DNA of 64,000 bases from Paenibacillus tundrae (GTDB lineage: Bacteria; Bacillota; Bacilli; Paenibacillales; Paenibacillaceae): positions 248,001 to 312,000 of the forward strand of contig NZ_JAUSTI010000006.1 in the NCBI RefSeq assembly GCF_030812775.1, written 5' to 3'. Numbering within the stretch: the stretch's first letter is position 1; the number at the start of each line of letters is the position of its first letter. The notes under the pieces were generated by a model. That model saw only the letters and a program-made list of their open reading frames with translations, did not search any database and was not told the DNA's origin. The position numbers and the translations under genes are program-made. Positions 16,828-25,637 of the stretch are shown one piece after another.

Positions 16828-18459
16828 ATGAACAAGAAAACGGGATTTAGCATGCTGGCTGCACTCTTGGCTTGCATGCTCATCATGAGTGGTTGTACAT
16901 CTACAACGCCACAAGCATCGGATAACCAAGGGAATCAGGCAACAGAGCAGGAAGGTAATGAGCCTGAGCAGACAACGGACAACCAGAAACAGAAGGCAAG
17001 AACGGTGATCACGACGGATGGAGAAGTGGATGATATGAACTCTGTCATTCGTTATCTCTATTATGCCAATGAGATGGATCTAGCCGGAATCGTACTTACC
17101 AGCTCAGTCTATCACTATGCTGGTGATAAGGAGGCAGGCATTGAACCCTTCCGCTGGACTGGAACCCAGTGGCTGTATGATATGTTGGATGCTTACGAGG
17201 AGATATATCCTAACTTGAGCACGCATGCAGATGGTTATCCTAAGCCAGAAGATATTCGAGCCATGACCAAAATTGGCAATATCTCTAATAAAGGTGAGAT
17301 GGAGAGGGAAACAGAAGGCTCGGAATTTCTAAAAACGCTGTTTCTGGATGACGACTCAAGAGACTTAGTTGTACAGACCTGGGGAGGAACGAACACAACC
17401 GCTCGGGCATTGAAATCCATTGAAGAACAATACAAGGATACTGCCGAATGGGCTAACATTCAGAAAAAGGTCAGTGACAAGTTGCTGCTCTATATCATCC
17501 TTGACCAGGATGACAGCTACAATGAATATATTGCGAAGAACTGGCCAGATATTCGTATTTTGAATGACCAGTCAAACTTCTGGCATTTTGCTTATGCATG
17601 GAAGATGCATTCTGAAGAGGTGAACAGCAAGTTGCACGGTGAGTGGATGAAGAACAATCTTCTTGACGGACATGGCAAGCTGATGGATATGTACGCTACA
17701 ATGGGTGACGGCAAAATGATTGAAGGCGAATTAGCAGAGGAGCAGCGCGGCAGTGCCGATTACCTCAAGAGCAATCCGCAATATGATAAATATGATTTTA
17801 TCTCCGAAGGGGATTCCCCATCTTTCTTCTATTTAATTGATAACGGTCTTCGCAGTATGGAAGATCCATCGTATGGTGGCTGGGGTGGACGCTTTGGCGT
17901 CGTTAACGATAAGCTCTACCGCAATAATGTATTGGACTACAATCCGTACTCCAAACGGTATGAAGCCGAATATTCTCTTATGAGATGGTTTGATGACATA
18001 CAGAATGATTTTGCAGCCCGTGCAGATTGGGGTGTAACCGAGAGATATGAGGATGCCAATCATAATCCAACGCTCACGATTAAGGAAGGGTTGAATCTGA
18101 CCGCAGCTCCAGGCGAAGAATTAACGCTGCATGCGGAAGGGCAAGACCCAGATGGCGATCAGCTGACGTATGAATGGTGGAGATATTTTGAAGCTGACAC
18201 CTATCAGGAATCCAAGGAGCAGGAAGGCAAAGCAACACCAGAGATGGCTGGAGATTTGCAGCTTGGATTACAGCGCCCATTGGCCAAGGATGAGAAGTTA
18301 GATGAGCTTGAATTGCAAGGGAAGGATACAGATACAGTAACGTTCAAAGTGCCTGAGGATGCCAAATCTGGTGACACTCTTCACATCATCGCAGAGGTAC
18401 AAGATAACGGTGAGCATAACTTGAAGCATTACCAACGTGTCATTATCACAGTACAATAA
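16828..18459 (+). CDS. Sde182/DUF1593-type lipoprotein (nucleoside-hydrolase-like domain)
   Basis: 543 aa. Signal peptide with lipobox IMSGC (Cys23) predicts a lipoprotein. After a Gln/Asn-rich linker, residues about 55-400 form a DUF1593 (Sde182 nucleoside-hydrolase-like) domain beginning ARTVITTDGEVDDMNSVIRYL, including the Asp cluster typical of that fold and WGGTNTTARAL. The C-terminal 130 residues are an immunoglobulin-like domain (EDPDGDQL-type turn, YEWWRYFEADTY). The namesake from Saccharophagus is linked to cellulose binding. A perfect promoter, a cre-like site and a RAT/terminator precede it, so it likely belongs to the beta-glucan regulon. Enzymatic activity not proven for this family. 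Confidence 0.82.
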   Translation: MNKKTGFSMLAALLACMLIMSGCTSTTPQASDNQGNQATEQEGNEPEQTTDNQKQKARTVITTDGEVDDMNSVIRYLYYANEMDLAGIVLTSSVYHYAGDKEAGIEPFRWTGTQWLYDMLDAYEEIYPNLSTHADGYPKPEDIRAMTKIGNISNKGEMERETEGSEFLKTLFLDDDSRDLVVQTWGGTNTTARALKSIEEQYKDTAEWANIQKKVSDKLLLYIILDQDDSYNEYIAKNWPDIRILNDQSNFWHFAYAWKMHSEEVNSKLHGEWMKNNLLDGHGKLMDMYATMGDGKMIEGELAEEQRGSADYLKSNPQYDKYDFISEGDSPSFFYLIDNGLRSMEDPSYGGWGGRFGVVNDKLYRNNVLDYNPYSKRYEAEYSLMRWFDDIQNDFAARADWGVTERYEDANHNPTLTIKEGLNLTAAPGEELTLHAEGQDPDGDQLTYEWWRYFEADTYQESKEQEGKATPEMAGDLQLGLQRPLAKDEKLDELELQGKDTDTVTFKVPEDAKSGDTLHIIAEVQDNGEHNLKHYQRVIITVQ

Positions 18460-18505
18460 ACCCTTCATAAATAGATGAATGCTTATCCGTCCAGATCAAG
18501 AAGCA

Positions 18506-18536
18506 AGCCCTGATCTTAATGATCAGGGCTTTTTTA
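18506..18536 (+). terminator. Rho-independent terminator
   Basis: Perfect 10-bp stem AGCCCTGATC/GATCAGGGCT (18506-18515, 18521-18530), five-base loop, then T6. It ends the lipoprotein transcript. Confidence 0.9.
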
Positions 18537-18594
18537 TCAAGAAAATGCTTTAAATATGACTACGAAATTCAACTGTTCTAATGAACACGATCTG

Positions 18595-19167
18595 CTACTT
18601 GCGCTGGATACCTGACCAAAATACATTCCAAGCGATGGCTAGCGCCTGCTCATAGGACTGACGCGTCTCATAGACGAGCTGAACGTCAAGTCCATCCATC
18701 AGGGTCACGAAGGCAACCGTCGCCTCTTCTGGACTTAGACGAATATCTGTGGCCTGCACGGTGGCAAAAATAGCCGACAATTCTTCCTTTAGTGTGCCAA
18801 GATAGGTTCGATACTGAGCCAACACAAAATCATGAACCTCCAGTGGCGTTATAAAGGAGAGAATGTACATAAAAGCGACATTGGGATGCGTCAAAAAGCG
18901 GTTTTTGTGCTCTAACAAAAAGGAATGCAGCTGTTGCTCTAACGGAAGTGTGCCTGACTCGCTAAAAAATTGACGTACAAATTGTTGCTCTTCCTGCACG
19001 ACCTCTTCATAGATCTCCAGCAGTAATGCTTTCTTCGTTGCATAGTGGTAGGCAAGGGACTGTTTGCGAATGCCGGCCTCCTCTGCAACCTGTGCCATTT
19101 TGGTTCCTTCATATCCATAACGGTTAAAATGCTGGATCGCAATTTCTTTGATACGTTGTTTACTCAA
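18595..19167 (-). CDS. TetR family repressor, second gene of MFS operon
   Basis: 190 aa. TTG start at 19167 is fixed by GGAGG six bases upstream and overlaps the end of the MFS gene by 8 bases, so translation is coupled. The N-terminal helix-turn-helix is typical TetR (FNRYGYEGTKMAQVAEEAGIRKQSL, residues about 14-38, then YHYATKKALLLEIYEEV). The C-terminal ligand domain is unassigned. It probably represses its own operon and responds to a compound exported by the MFS partner. The palindrome at 20428 is a candidate operator. Confidence 0.85.
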   Translation of the reverse strand: MSKQRIKEIAIQHFNRYGYEGTKMAQVAEEAGIRKQSLAYHYATKKALLLEIYEEVVQEEQQFVRQFFSESGTLPLEQQLHSFLLEHKNRFLTHPNVAFMYILSFITPLEVHDFVLAQYRTYLGTLKEELSAIFATVQATDIRLSPEEATVAFVTLMDGLDVQLVYETRQSYEQALAIAWNVFWSGIQRK

Positions 19168-20374
19168 TGTGTACCTCCAATGGACGGTTCTTGATGCTCT
19201 TTTGTTTAGAGCTGTAGATTAGATACAGCAAAATATACACCACAAAAATACCTATGGATATAGCATACACCATTGTATAAGAAAATGCAGAGGCAACGAC
19301 CCCTAATACCAGTGAACCCCCTCCAATGCCGAGGTCGAAGAAATTAAAGAAAGAGGCCATCGCATTTTCATGCTCATGTTCTTCTACTAGATTAACGCAC
19401 CACGTCTGAATTGCCGGGAATATCGCCCCAAAGCCAAAGCCATATAACGCAGCGGCGATGAGGAACTGAAAATCATTTTGGGCAACGATCAGAACCAGTA
19501 GTCCAGCGATAGCAAATCCAGCGGCAGGCAGCAGCACAGAACCGGGGCCGAGCTGGTCAAACATTTTGCCAGAGAACAACCGAACCACAAAGCTGGCAAT
19601 CGCTACGATAAAGAAAAACCATGCAATATTGGTAAAGCCCCTCTCGTTAGCAAATAGGGCGACAAAGGACATGATCGCGCCAGCGGCAATGCCAACCAGC
19701 ATAATGAGAAGAGAAGGGAACAGAACCTTTTTCTCAATCCATTTTACAGTTGCTTGTGGCGCATGCTGTACTTCATTTGCTGACATCTGTTTAGGCTTAC
19801 GAGATACAAATACAGCCATAAGCAGTGCAAGCAACAAGATGCACATACCACCCATAAAGAGGCTTTGATAGCTGGACTTCAGCAGTAATGTAGTTCCGAC
19901 CAGAGGGCCAATGGACACTGCTACGGTTTCGCCTACACCAAAGTATCCCATCCCCTCACCACGACGAGTTTTGGGGATATTTTCGGTTGCAATTGTTGCG
20001 AAATACGTAGTTGCTAAGCCAAAACCGAAACCATGGATCACTCGAAACACAAGAATCATACCTATACCTGACGAGAGGTAGTATGCTCCAGTCATTAGTG
20101 CACAGATGGCGATACCGATAATCAACCAATACTTTTTGTCCATCCAAGTGGCAAGCACAGCAGTAAAAGGGCGAACAAGAATGGCAGAGAACATGAAAAT
20201 TCCTGTCACGAGTCCGATCTGTGATGCTTGTCCCCCAAGGGTTGAAACGAATAAGGGTAAGGTAGGGAGGAGCATTTCAAAGGCCATAAATAACAATGCG
20301 TTGGCCAGCATAATGAAAATAAACGATCTTCCCCATAACTTTTGTAAAGTCGTTCCTGGTGCTAGTGTACTCAT
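19160..20374 (-). CDS. MFS transporter, 12 TM (multidrug-efflux-like)
   Basis: 404 aa, about 12 hydrophobic segments, ATG 20374 after GGAGG. MFS features: TLPLFVSTLGGQASQIGLVTGIF in TM1-TM2, loop 2-3 motif near WMDKKYWLIIG, and FVVRLFSGKMFDQLGPG as the equivalent loop in the second half. Family members export drugs or metabolites by proton antiport; the substrate is not readable. It is the promoter-proximal gene of a two-gene operon with the TetR repressor. Confidence 0.85.
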   Translation of the reverse strand: MSTLAPGTTLQKLWGRSFIFIMLANALLFMAFEMLLPTLPLFVSTLGGQASQIGLVTGIFMFSAILVRPFTAVLATWMDKKYWLIIGIAICALMTGAYYLSSGIGMILVFRVIHGFGFGLATTYFATIATENIPKTRRGEGMGYFGVGETVAVSIGPLVGTTLLLKSSYQSLFMGGMCILLLALLMAVFVSRKPKQMSANEVQHAPQATVKWIEKKVLFPSLLIMLVGIAAGAIMSFVALFANERGFTNIAWFFFIVAIASFVVRLFSGKMFDQLGPGSVLLPAAGFAIAGLLVLIVAQNDFQFLIAAALYGFGFGAIFPAIQTWCVNLVEEHEHENAMASFFNFFDLGIGGGSLVLGVVASAFSYTMVYAISIGIFVVYILLYLIYSSKQKSIKNRPLEVHIE

Positions 20375-20427
20375 AATCTTCCTCCGTATGATGTTCTATG
20401 CGATGAAGCATGTTGAAATGATTTTAT

Positions 20428-20441
20428 CTGACGATAGTCAG
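20428..20441. promoter_or_regulatory. Candidate TetR operator
   Basis: CTGACGATAGTCAG is a perfect 5-bp inverted repeat with a 4-base centre, 54 bases upstream of the MFS start, next to an AT-rich stretch that could serve as the leftward promoter. Size and symmetry suit a TetR dimer. Confidence 0.5.
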
Positions 20442-20588
20442 TTTGTAAAGGGCGGGTTATCATGAGTGTTCTATCATTTGAATAATTAACAAGTGAAAAT
20501 TAATATTTTTAGCCATATTCCAACATTTTCCGATATAATAATGGAATAAAATCAAGGTGTAGGATACTACCTCAGAGAGGTGATTTTG

Positions 20589-21395
20589 ATGAGTATTGAC
20601 GTTCTCGAGCGCAACAATGTGAAGGTACTTGGTACGGGAAGCCAAACGATTGTATTTGCCCACGGCTTTGGATGTGATCAGGATATGTGGCGTTACATCG
20701 TGCCAAGTTTCGTGGACAACTACCGTGTGGTATTGTTCGATTATGTAGGCTCAGGGCAATCTCAAATTAACTATTATGATGCTGAAAAATATAATAATCT
20801 TCATGGCTATGCGCAGGATGTATTGGAGATCATGGAAACGCTAGATATCCGAGATAGTATTTTTGTAGGACACTCTGTTAGCAGCATGATTGGTATGCTT
20901 GCTTCCATTCATGAAACGAAATATTTTGAACGGTTGGTCATGCTGGGGCCTTCCCCGCGTTATGTGAATGATCTTCCGAATTATTACGGTGGGTTTGATA
21001 AGCGGGATATTGATGAATTGCTTGAGATGATGCAGTTGAACTTTATCGGCTGGGCTAGTTATCTCGCACCCATCGTGATGCAGAACCCAGAACGGAAAGA
21101 GCTAACCGAAGAACTGGAAAAAAGTTTCTGCTCCAGAGATCCACATATTGCACGACAATTTGCTGAAGTGACGTTTTTCTCCGATTGTCGTGTCGATCTG
21201 GAACAAGCCTCGATCCCATCTCTGATTCTGCAATGTTCGGATGATAGTATAGCTCCAATTGAGGTTGGAGATTATCTGCACGCCCATCTAAAGAATAGCC
21301 GATTGCAACAGATGACGGCGAAAGGACATTACCCTCATCTAAGTCAGCCTGAGGAAACGAGTCGTTTGATTAAAGACTACTTAGCAAGCGTTTAA
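20589..21395 (+). CDS. rsbQ: RsbQ-type alpha/beta hydrolase, energy-stress regulator
   Basis: 268 aa from ATG 20589, behind AGAGAGGTGAT; GTG 20580 lies inside that ribosome binding site. It resembles B. subtilis RsbQ over its length (for example FAHGFGCDQDMW, LFDYVGSGQS, MVMLGPSPRY-like VMLGPSPRYVND, YYGGFD, QCSDDSIAP), and the triad Ser96 (GHS), Asp219 and His247 falls at the RsbQ residue numbers. RsbQ hydrolyses a small molecule and is needed by the PAS domain of phosphatase RsbP for energy-stress activation of sigma-B. Here the next gene, 35 bases downstream, has an RsbP-like PAS domain joined to GGDEF instead. Symbol based on recognised similarity from memory. Confidence 0.88.
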   Translation: MSIDVLERNNVKVLGTGSQTIVFAHGFGCDQDMWRYIVPSFVDNYRVVLFDYVGSGQSQINYYDAEKYNNLHGYAQDVLEIMETLDIRDSIFVGHSVSSMIGMLASIHETKYFERLVMLGPSPRYVNDLPNYYGGFDKRDIDELLEMMQLNFIGWASYLAPIVMQNPERKELTEELEKSFCSRDPHIARQFAEVTFFSDCRVDLEQASIPSLILQCSDDSIAPIEVGDYLHAHLKNSRLQQMTAKGHYPHLSQPEETSRLIKDYLASV

Positions 21396-21430
21396 AGGGT
21401 AGTTCACTATGAACGAAAGGCAGTTGTTAC

Positions 21431-22405
21431 ATGGATATCCAACTAGATCAGGCTCCTTGCGGATACTTCTCTATCTCGGATTCAGGTATTGTGCGATCAG
21501 TAAACCAGACATTGCTGGATATGCTCAAGCTAGAGCGTAGCGAATTGCTGGGGAGACACATTGAGTCGACTATGTCAGTAACGAACAAATTGTTTTTTCA
21601 TACGTATTTCTATCCGTATATCCAGCTCTATGGGCATGTGGATGAAATGTATTTTTCTTTTCGCACCAGTGATCAGCAGGATGTCCCAGTTCTTCTGAAC
21701 GGTGTTCGGCAGACGCGCGATGGAGAAAGTGTGGTGGACTGTGTTGTCGTTGTCATGCGCAAACGAATTGAGCATGAGAAGGATATTTTGCAGACCAAAA
21801 CCAAGCTGCAGGAATTATACAAGGCGACACAAGAAGCCAACAAAGAGCTTGAACGGTTACACGAGGAATACGAGGTAAAGCAACAAGCACTACTTAAAGT
21901 AAACGACCAATTAGAAACGATGGCATCCACAGATCCATTAACGGGTCTCAAAAATCGGAGGTTCTTCCAGAATAGCTTGTTGGCAAGCTTAATCCTGTTA
22001 GAGCAGCAGCACAATCATTTCTCCCTGCTGGTCATCGATATTGATCATTTCAAAAGCATAAACGATACCTATGGACACCCAATCGGTGACTTGGTACTCG
22101 GTAATTTGGCTGGTTTGCTTCAATCCATGTCACGCAGCAGTGATGTGGTCGCAAGATTTGGTGGGGAAGAATTCGTGATTATTCTAGCTGATTGTGAACA
22201 TGACCAAGCGATGGAGGTTGCAGAGCGATATCGTTCTGAAGTCGCTTCATCCGATTGGGGGCAATACAACATTACTGTAAGTATTGGCGTTGCTACGGCG
22301 GTACAAGGGGATACGGACACCTCTGTGTTCCAGCGGGCAGATCAGGCACTCTATGCTTCTAAGACAGCAGGACGAAATCGCGTAACCCATGCCAATCATC
22401 TATAA
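21431..22405 (+). CDS. RsbP-like PAS plus GGDEF diguanylate cyclase
   Basis: 324 aa. Residues 1-110 form a PAS domain that strongly resembles the N-terminus of B. subtilis RsbP (QAPCGYFSIS, LFFHTYFYPYIQL, DVPVLLNG). Residues about 113-165 are a coiled coil. Residues about 168-320 are a GGDEF domain: DPLTGLKNRRFF, the strand VIDIDHFKSINDTYGH, active-site GGEEF at 244-248, and an inhibitory RxxD site (R235-S-S-D238) five residues earlier, both intact. It should make c-di-GMP and be feedback-inhibited. No PP2C phosphatase domain is present. Cytoplasmic, co-transcribed with rsbQ, followed by a terminator. Regulation by RsbQ is inferred. Confidence 0.88.
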   Translation: MDIQLDQAPCGYFSISDSGIVRSVNQTLLDMLKLERSELLGRHIESTMSVTNKLFFHTYFYPYIQLYGHVDEMYFSFRTSDQQDVPVLLNGVRQTRDGESVVDCVVVVMRKRIEHEKDILQTKTKLQELYKATQEANKELERLHEEYEVKQQALLKVNDQLETMASTDPLTGLKNRRFFQNSLLASLILLEQQHNHFSLLVIDIDHFKSINDTYGHPIGDLVLGNLAGLLQSMSRSSDVVARFGGEEFVIILADCEHDQAMEVAERYRSEVASSDWGQYNITVSIGVATAVQGDTDTSVFQRADQALYASKTAGRNRVTHANHL

Positions 22406-22420
22406 AAGGTTATTGAAAAT

Positions 22421-22460
22421 AAGAGCCTGTGGTTTAATCGCGGGCTCTTGTTGTTTTTTT
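22421..22460 (+). terminator. Terminator of the rsbQ/PAS-GGDEF operon
   Basis: AAGAGCC pairs with GGCTCTT (loop about 14 bases), followed by an interrupted then eight-base T-run. Confidence 0.7.
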
Positions 22461-22529
22461 TGGGTAAAGACATAAAGCAACCTACACAGGTAATTCAAAT
22501 CGAAGCCGGAAGAAGGGTGATATTTCAGT

Positions 22530-22829
22530 ATGAATGAAATGTTGAAGGTCGATAAACAGTACACCCCGTATCTAATTCGGGCAATCGATGCGGTCAGAGC
22601 ATCGGAGCTGGCGAAGCATTGGAATGTCGATATTACGCGATATCACATTCAGCTGACCCTGGAGAACGATACAAGGGATTATGGCAAGCCCTATTATTCC
22701 GTATGGTTCTATCCTCATGAGATCACGCAGGATAATTGGATGGATGGTAGCTGGGAAGAAATGGACTTATGTGTGCATTTGGATTGTGAATGTGGTGAAG
22801 TATTGAGGGTACACGGTGGTAGAAATTGA
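22530..22829 (+). CDS. Small hypothetical protein
   Basis: 99 aa, ATG after AAGGGTGAT. Acidic and Trp/Tyr-rich with DYGKPYYSVWFYPHEITQD in the middle and two closely spaced Cys in a C-terminal HLDCECGEV segment, which could bind a metal. No signal peptide or transmembrane helix. I do not recognise a family. It is followed on the same strand by DUF2625 and SUKH genes, suggesting a small cluster of related accessory proteins. Confidence 0.55.
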   Translation: MNEMLKVDKQYTPYLIRAIDAVRASELAKHWNVDITRYHIQLTLENDTRDYGKPYYSVWFYPHEITQDNWMDGSWEEMDLCVHLDCECGEVLRVHGGRN

Positions 22830-22934
22830 AATAGAATTAGTTCGAAATTAATGAACAAACAAGAAACGAATGAAAAAGTGTATGGTTGCAAGAATCACAG
22901 AACCTAGTGAAAAATTTAAAGGAGGAGTATCACG

Positions 22935-23591
22935 ATGCACAAATTATCTGTACATGAACTATTGGATCTAGAGAACGATGCATGGCCTGAACTCAAGCAG
23001 CTATTGGAGGAAGGTAGCAACACACATACTATTATTCCAGCACGGCGGAATAAGGGCGAAGAGGCGATCTATGGTCTCCAAGTGAGCACAAGATCTTATC
23101 TGGGTGCCATAGCTTATGAAACAGGAGGTGTTCTGGTGGATCATGGCTGGATTACCTTGCTTGGCGCAGAGACGGAACAAGTCGTGGGAAGTCTGACAAG
23201 TTGGAATGGGCTCACAGATCGCCCCGCTCTAGAGGCTCTTGAAGGGATGCTGGTCGTTGCATATGATGTCGCTGGCGGATTCTTTGCAATGGATACCGGG
23301 AAGTTCGAAGGCAGCGGTCACATATACTATTTCGCACCAGATACGTTGGAATGGGAATCGACAGAACTCACGTACTCTGAATTTATGAACTGGTTAGCGC
23401 ATGGAGATCTGGAGCAGTTCTATCAGACATTCCGCTGGCAGAATTGGCAGAACGATATAAGTCAGCTACAGCAAGGACAGGTGTTTGCTTATTATCCGCC
23501 CCTTTGGACAAAGGAAGGTGGAGGTCAGACTAGTCAAAAAACATCTGTTGCCATCACGGAAGCTTGGAAAATAGCGCGGGGCGAAAGATAA
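22935..23591 (+). CDS. DUF2625 family protein
   Basis: 218 aa with an excellent AAAGGAGG ribosome binding site. The pattern is that of DUF2625: LQVSTRSYLGAIAYETGGVLVDHGWITLLG, VAYDVAGGFFAMDTGKF, and YSEFMNWLAHGDLEQFYQTFRW. Family function is unproven; the fold is often grouped with SUKH-like immunity proteins. Neighbours are a 99-aa unknown and a SUKH protein, all on plus. Cytoplasmic. Confidence 0.75.
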   Translation: MHKLSVHELLDLENDAWPELKQLLEEGSNTHTIIPARRNKGEEAIYGLQVSTRSYLGAIAYETGGVLVDHGWITLLGAETEQVVGSLTSWNGLTDRPALEALEGMLVVAYDVAGGFFAMDTGKFEGSGHIYYFAPDTLEWESTELTYSEFMNWLAHGDLEQFYQTFRWQNWQNDISQLQQGQVFAYYPPLWTKEGGGQTSQKTSVAITEAWKIARGER

Positions 23592-23633
23592 TTCATACAA
23601 GTTATCAAATGTGATGCTGAAAGGCGTGAAGAA

Positions 23634-24089
23634 ATGAGTAAAGTTGATATTACCAGCATACAGGATCATTACGGCGTTGCATTTCCGCAGGAATATTTGG
23701 ATTTTCAGCAGACGAACAGCGGTAGTTCATTCAATCTGATGGAGAGCGGAGAGGTATCAGATTGGCAGATTCGCTTCTCTGTAATGGATGACCAGTTCAT
23801 CACGAATAACATTCAGATGGTAGACGAGGTTAATCCTGATCCAAAGCGTATTATCCCAATCGCATGGAGTGTTAGTAGTGGCAATAACTATTTACTGGAT
23901 TATCGTAAAAATTCAGCGAGTCCGGCTATTTTACTTATGGAGCATGAAGAAGCTATCGTGCGGGAAGATGCCGAGAGTGAGACAGATACATTAGAGGAAG
24001 CTCAGCGGTTAATGGAGGGAAATGTAAGAGAGATTGCCGACAGCTTTGCGTCGTTTATTGCAAAGCTATCAGCAGATCAACCTCTCTAA
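23634..24089 (+). CDS. SMI1/KNR4 (SUKH) domain protein
   Basis: 151 aa, AAGGCGTGAAGAA before ATG. SUKH signatures: IQDHYGVAFPQEYLDFQQTNSG near the N-terminus, IIPIAWSVSSGNNYLLDYR in the middle, and FASFIAKL at the end, at the normal family length. Proteins of this type neutralise polymorphic toxins or act as general binding modules. It lies 42 bases after the DUF2625 gene. No toxin is nearby. Confidence 0.75.
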   Translation: MSKVDITSIQDHYGVAFPQEYLDFQQTNSGSSFNLMESGEVSDWQIRFSVMDDQFITNNIQMVDEVNPDPKRIIPIAWSVSSGNNYLLDYRKNSASPAILLMEHEEAIVREDAESETDTLEEAQRLMEGNVREIADSFASFIAKLSADQPL

Positions 24090-24110
24090 ATAGATATCTT
24101 GTTGTTTACC

Positions 24111-25454
24111 CTAGGAGTTGTTCGACAGAAATGCAGGAGATGTGGGGCGGGATGCTCGATGGTGGAAGATGACAAGCACCAGCGAAACAACAGCAACGAT
24201 CAACAGACATCCATAGACATCGTGGTAAGCTTGTTCAACTGTAACGTGAGGAATCCGATGCAGTAACAAACCACAAGCCGCCACAGATACCGAGCCGCCG
24301 AAGAACTGAACAAGCTGCAGCAGACCCATCCCTGAACCAATTTGCGATTTGGGCAGAATACGTGATGCTTCGTTATTGAGAGATGACATCGACGCCGAAA
24401 TGGCAGGTGAGAAGAACAAATAACCTACTGTAATAACAAACGCCGACTGATTCAATCCAAGCATAAATAACGTAAGGACAGCGGCAAGCAACACATGTCC
24501 GATGATCAGAAAGCGCATATTGCCGTATTGATCAATCCAGCGTCCTATATATCTAGCCATACATGCAGCGACAATCGCTCCAGGCGCGATGAGCAGCCCG
24601 ATTGCCAGCGAAGAACGTGCGAATAGGTCAGCCAGTACAAGGGGCATGAGGAACAGATTGCCTAAGTTAACCACCAACACACAAAAGCCAATCATGACTA
24701 ATCGTGTGTAGCCTGGAGCCTTGAAAACCTGTGGGTTAATAAACGACAGCTTCGCTCTGCGAATATACAGAATGTGCACTACAAGAGACAGGATGCCTAC
24801 CGCAAACCATAAGAGCGATTGCTGGGTGATCGCGACCAACAATGTTACTGCGTTCAGTGTCGTGAGAATGGCACCTGTTGTATCAAAGGGCTGATCGGTC
24901 TTGGTCGTTTCATTCGGTAGGAAATAGAGCAGTACGGGTAGCGCAATTAACACCAGCACAGTAATCGCAAAGAGCCCGTTCCAGCCCCAGTATTCGCTGA
25001 CTAATCCACCGACAATTGGACCCAAACCAAAGGCCATAGCACTACCCGACGAGATTAGAGCTATGGCAGCACCTCTTCGCTCCAGTGGGATATAACGACT
25101 CGCAATGACGAGTCCTAAGCCGGCCATAACTCCTGCTCCAGCCGATTGCAGGATCCGAGTGAGCAATAACACGGCGAAGCTATGTGCAAATAGACCGAGT
25201 AAGGAAGACAGCCCTAGAATAAGCAGCCCGACGGTTAACAGCTTACGTACCGGAATCCGATCCGACAACCGGCTATAGATTACCGTTGATAGAGCGTATC
25301 CAATCGAGTAGCTGGAGATGACCCAAGAGCCTAGGTCAGACGTTATTTGCAGATCATGAATAATGATAGGTAATGATACGTTAAACATCGTGGTATTCAT
25401 CACCACAATGAACAGGCAACATGTCCACAGTGGCATGACAATATGATCTTTCAT
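24111..25454 (-). CDS. MFS transporter, DHA2 (14-TM) drug-efflux type
   Basis: 447 aa with about 14 hydrophobic segments, ATG after GGAAGG. DHA2 features: FIVVMNTTMFNVSLPIIIHDL at the first helix, SWVISSYSIGYALSTVIYSRLSDRIPVRK covering loop 2-3, and GLVIASRYIPLERRGAAIALISSGSAMAFGLGPIVGGLV (the antiporter motif C region, about 109-147). Likely exports toxic compounds by proton exchange. Convergent with the SUKH gene (21 bases apart). No adjacent regulator gene. Confidence 0.82.
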   Translation of the reverse strand: MKDHIVMPLWTCCLFIVVMNTTMFNVSLPIIIHDLQITSDLGSWVISSYSIGYALSTVIYSRLSDRIPVRKLLTVGLLILGLSSLLGLFAHSFAVLLLTRILQSAGAGVMAGLGLVIASRYIPLERRGAAIALISSGSAMAFGLGPIVGGLVSEYWGWNGLFAITVLVLIALPVLLYFLPNETTKTDQPFDTTGAILTTLNAVTLLVAITQQSLLWFAVGILSLVVHILYIRRAKLSFINPQVFKAPGYTRLVMIGFCVLVVNLGNLFLMPLVLADLFARSSLAIGLLIAPGAIVAACMARYIGRWIDQYGNMRFLIIGHVLLAAVLTLFMLGLNQSAFVITVGYLFFSPAISASMSSLNNEASRILPKSQIGSGMGLLQLVQFFGGSVSVAACGLLLHRIPHVTVEQAYHDVYGCLLIVAVVSLVLVIFHHRASRPTSPAFLSNNS

Positions 25455-25637
25455 GTAATCCTTCCTGTCTATATGTTCAATATGGAACGATAAGTTGCTT
25501 GTACATTCATGCCGTCATATGCGTTCGTTATAACATTTTACGTTAGTGGATTGAATATGGCAATAATGTCATAAATGTTGATGAGAGTTTCAGATTGAAA
25601 TGGGACGAGCTATATAACATAGAAGGAGTGGGCAGAT

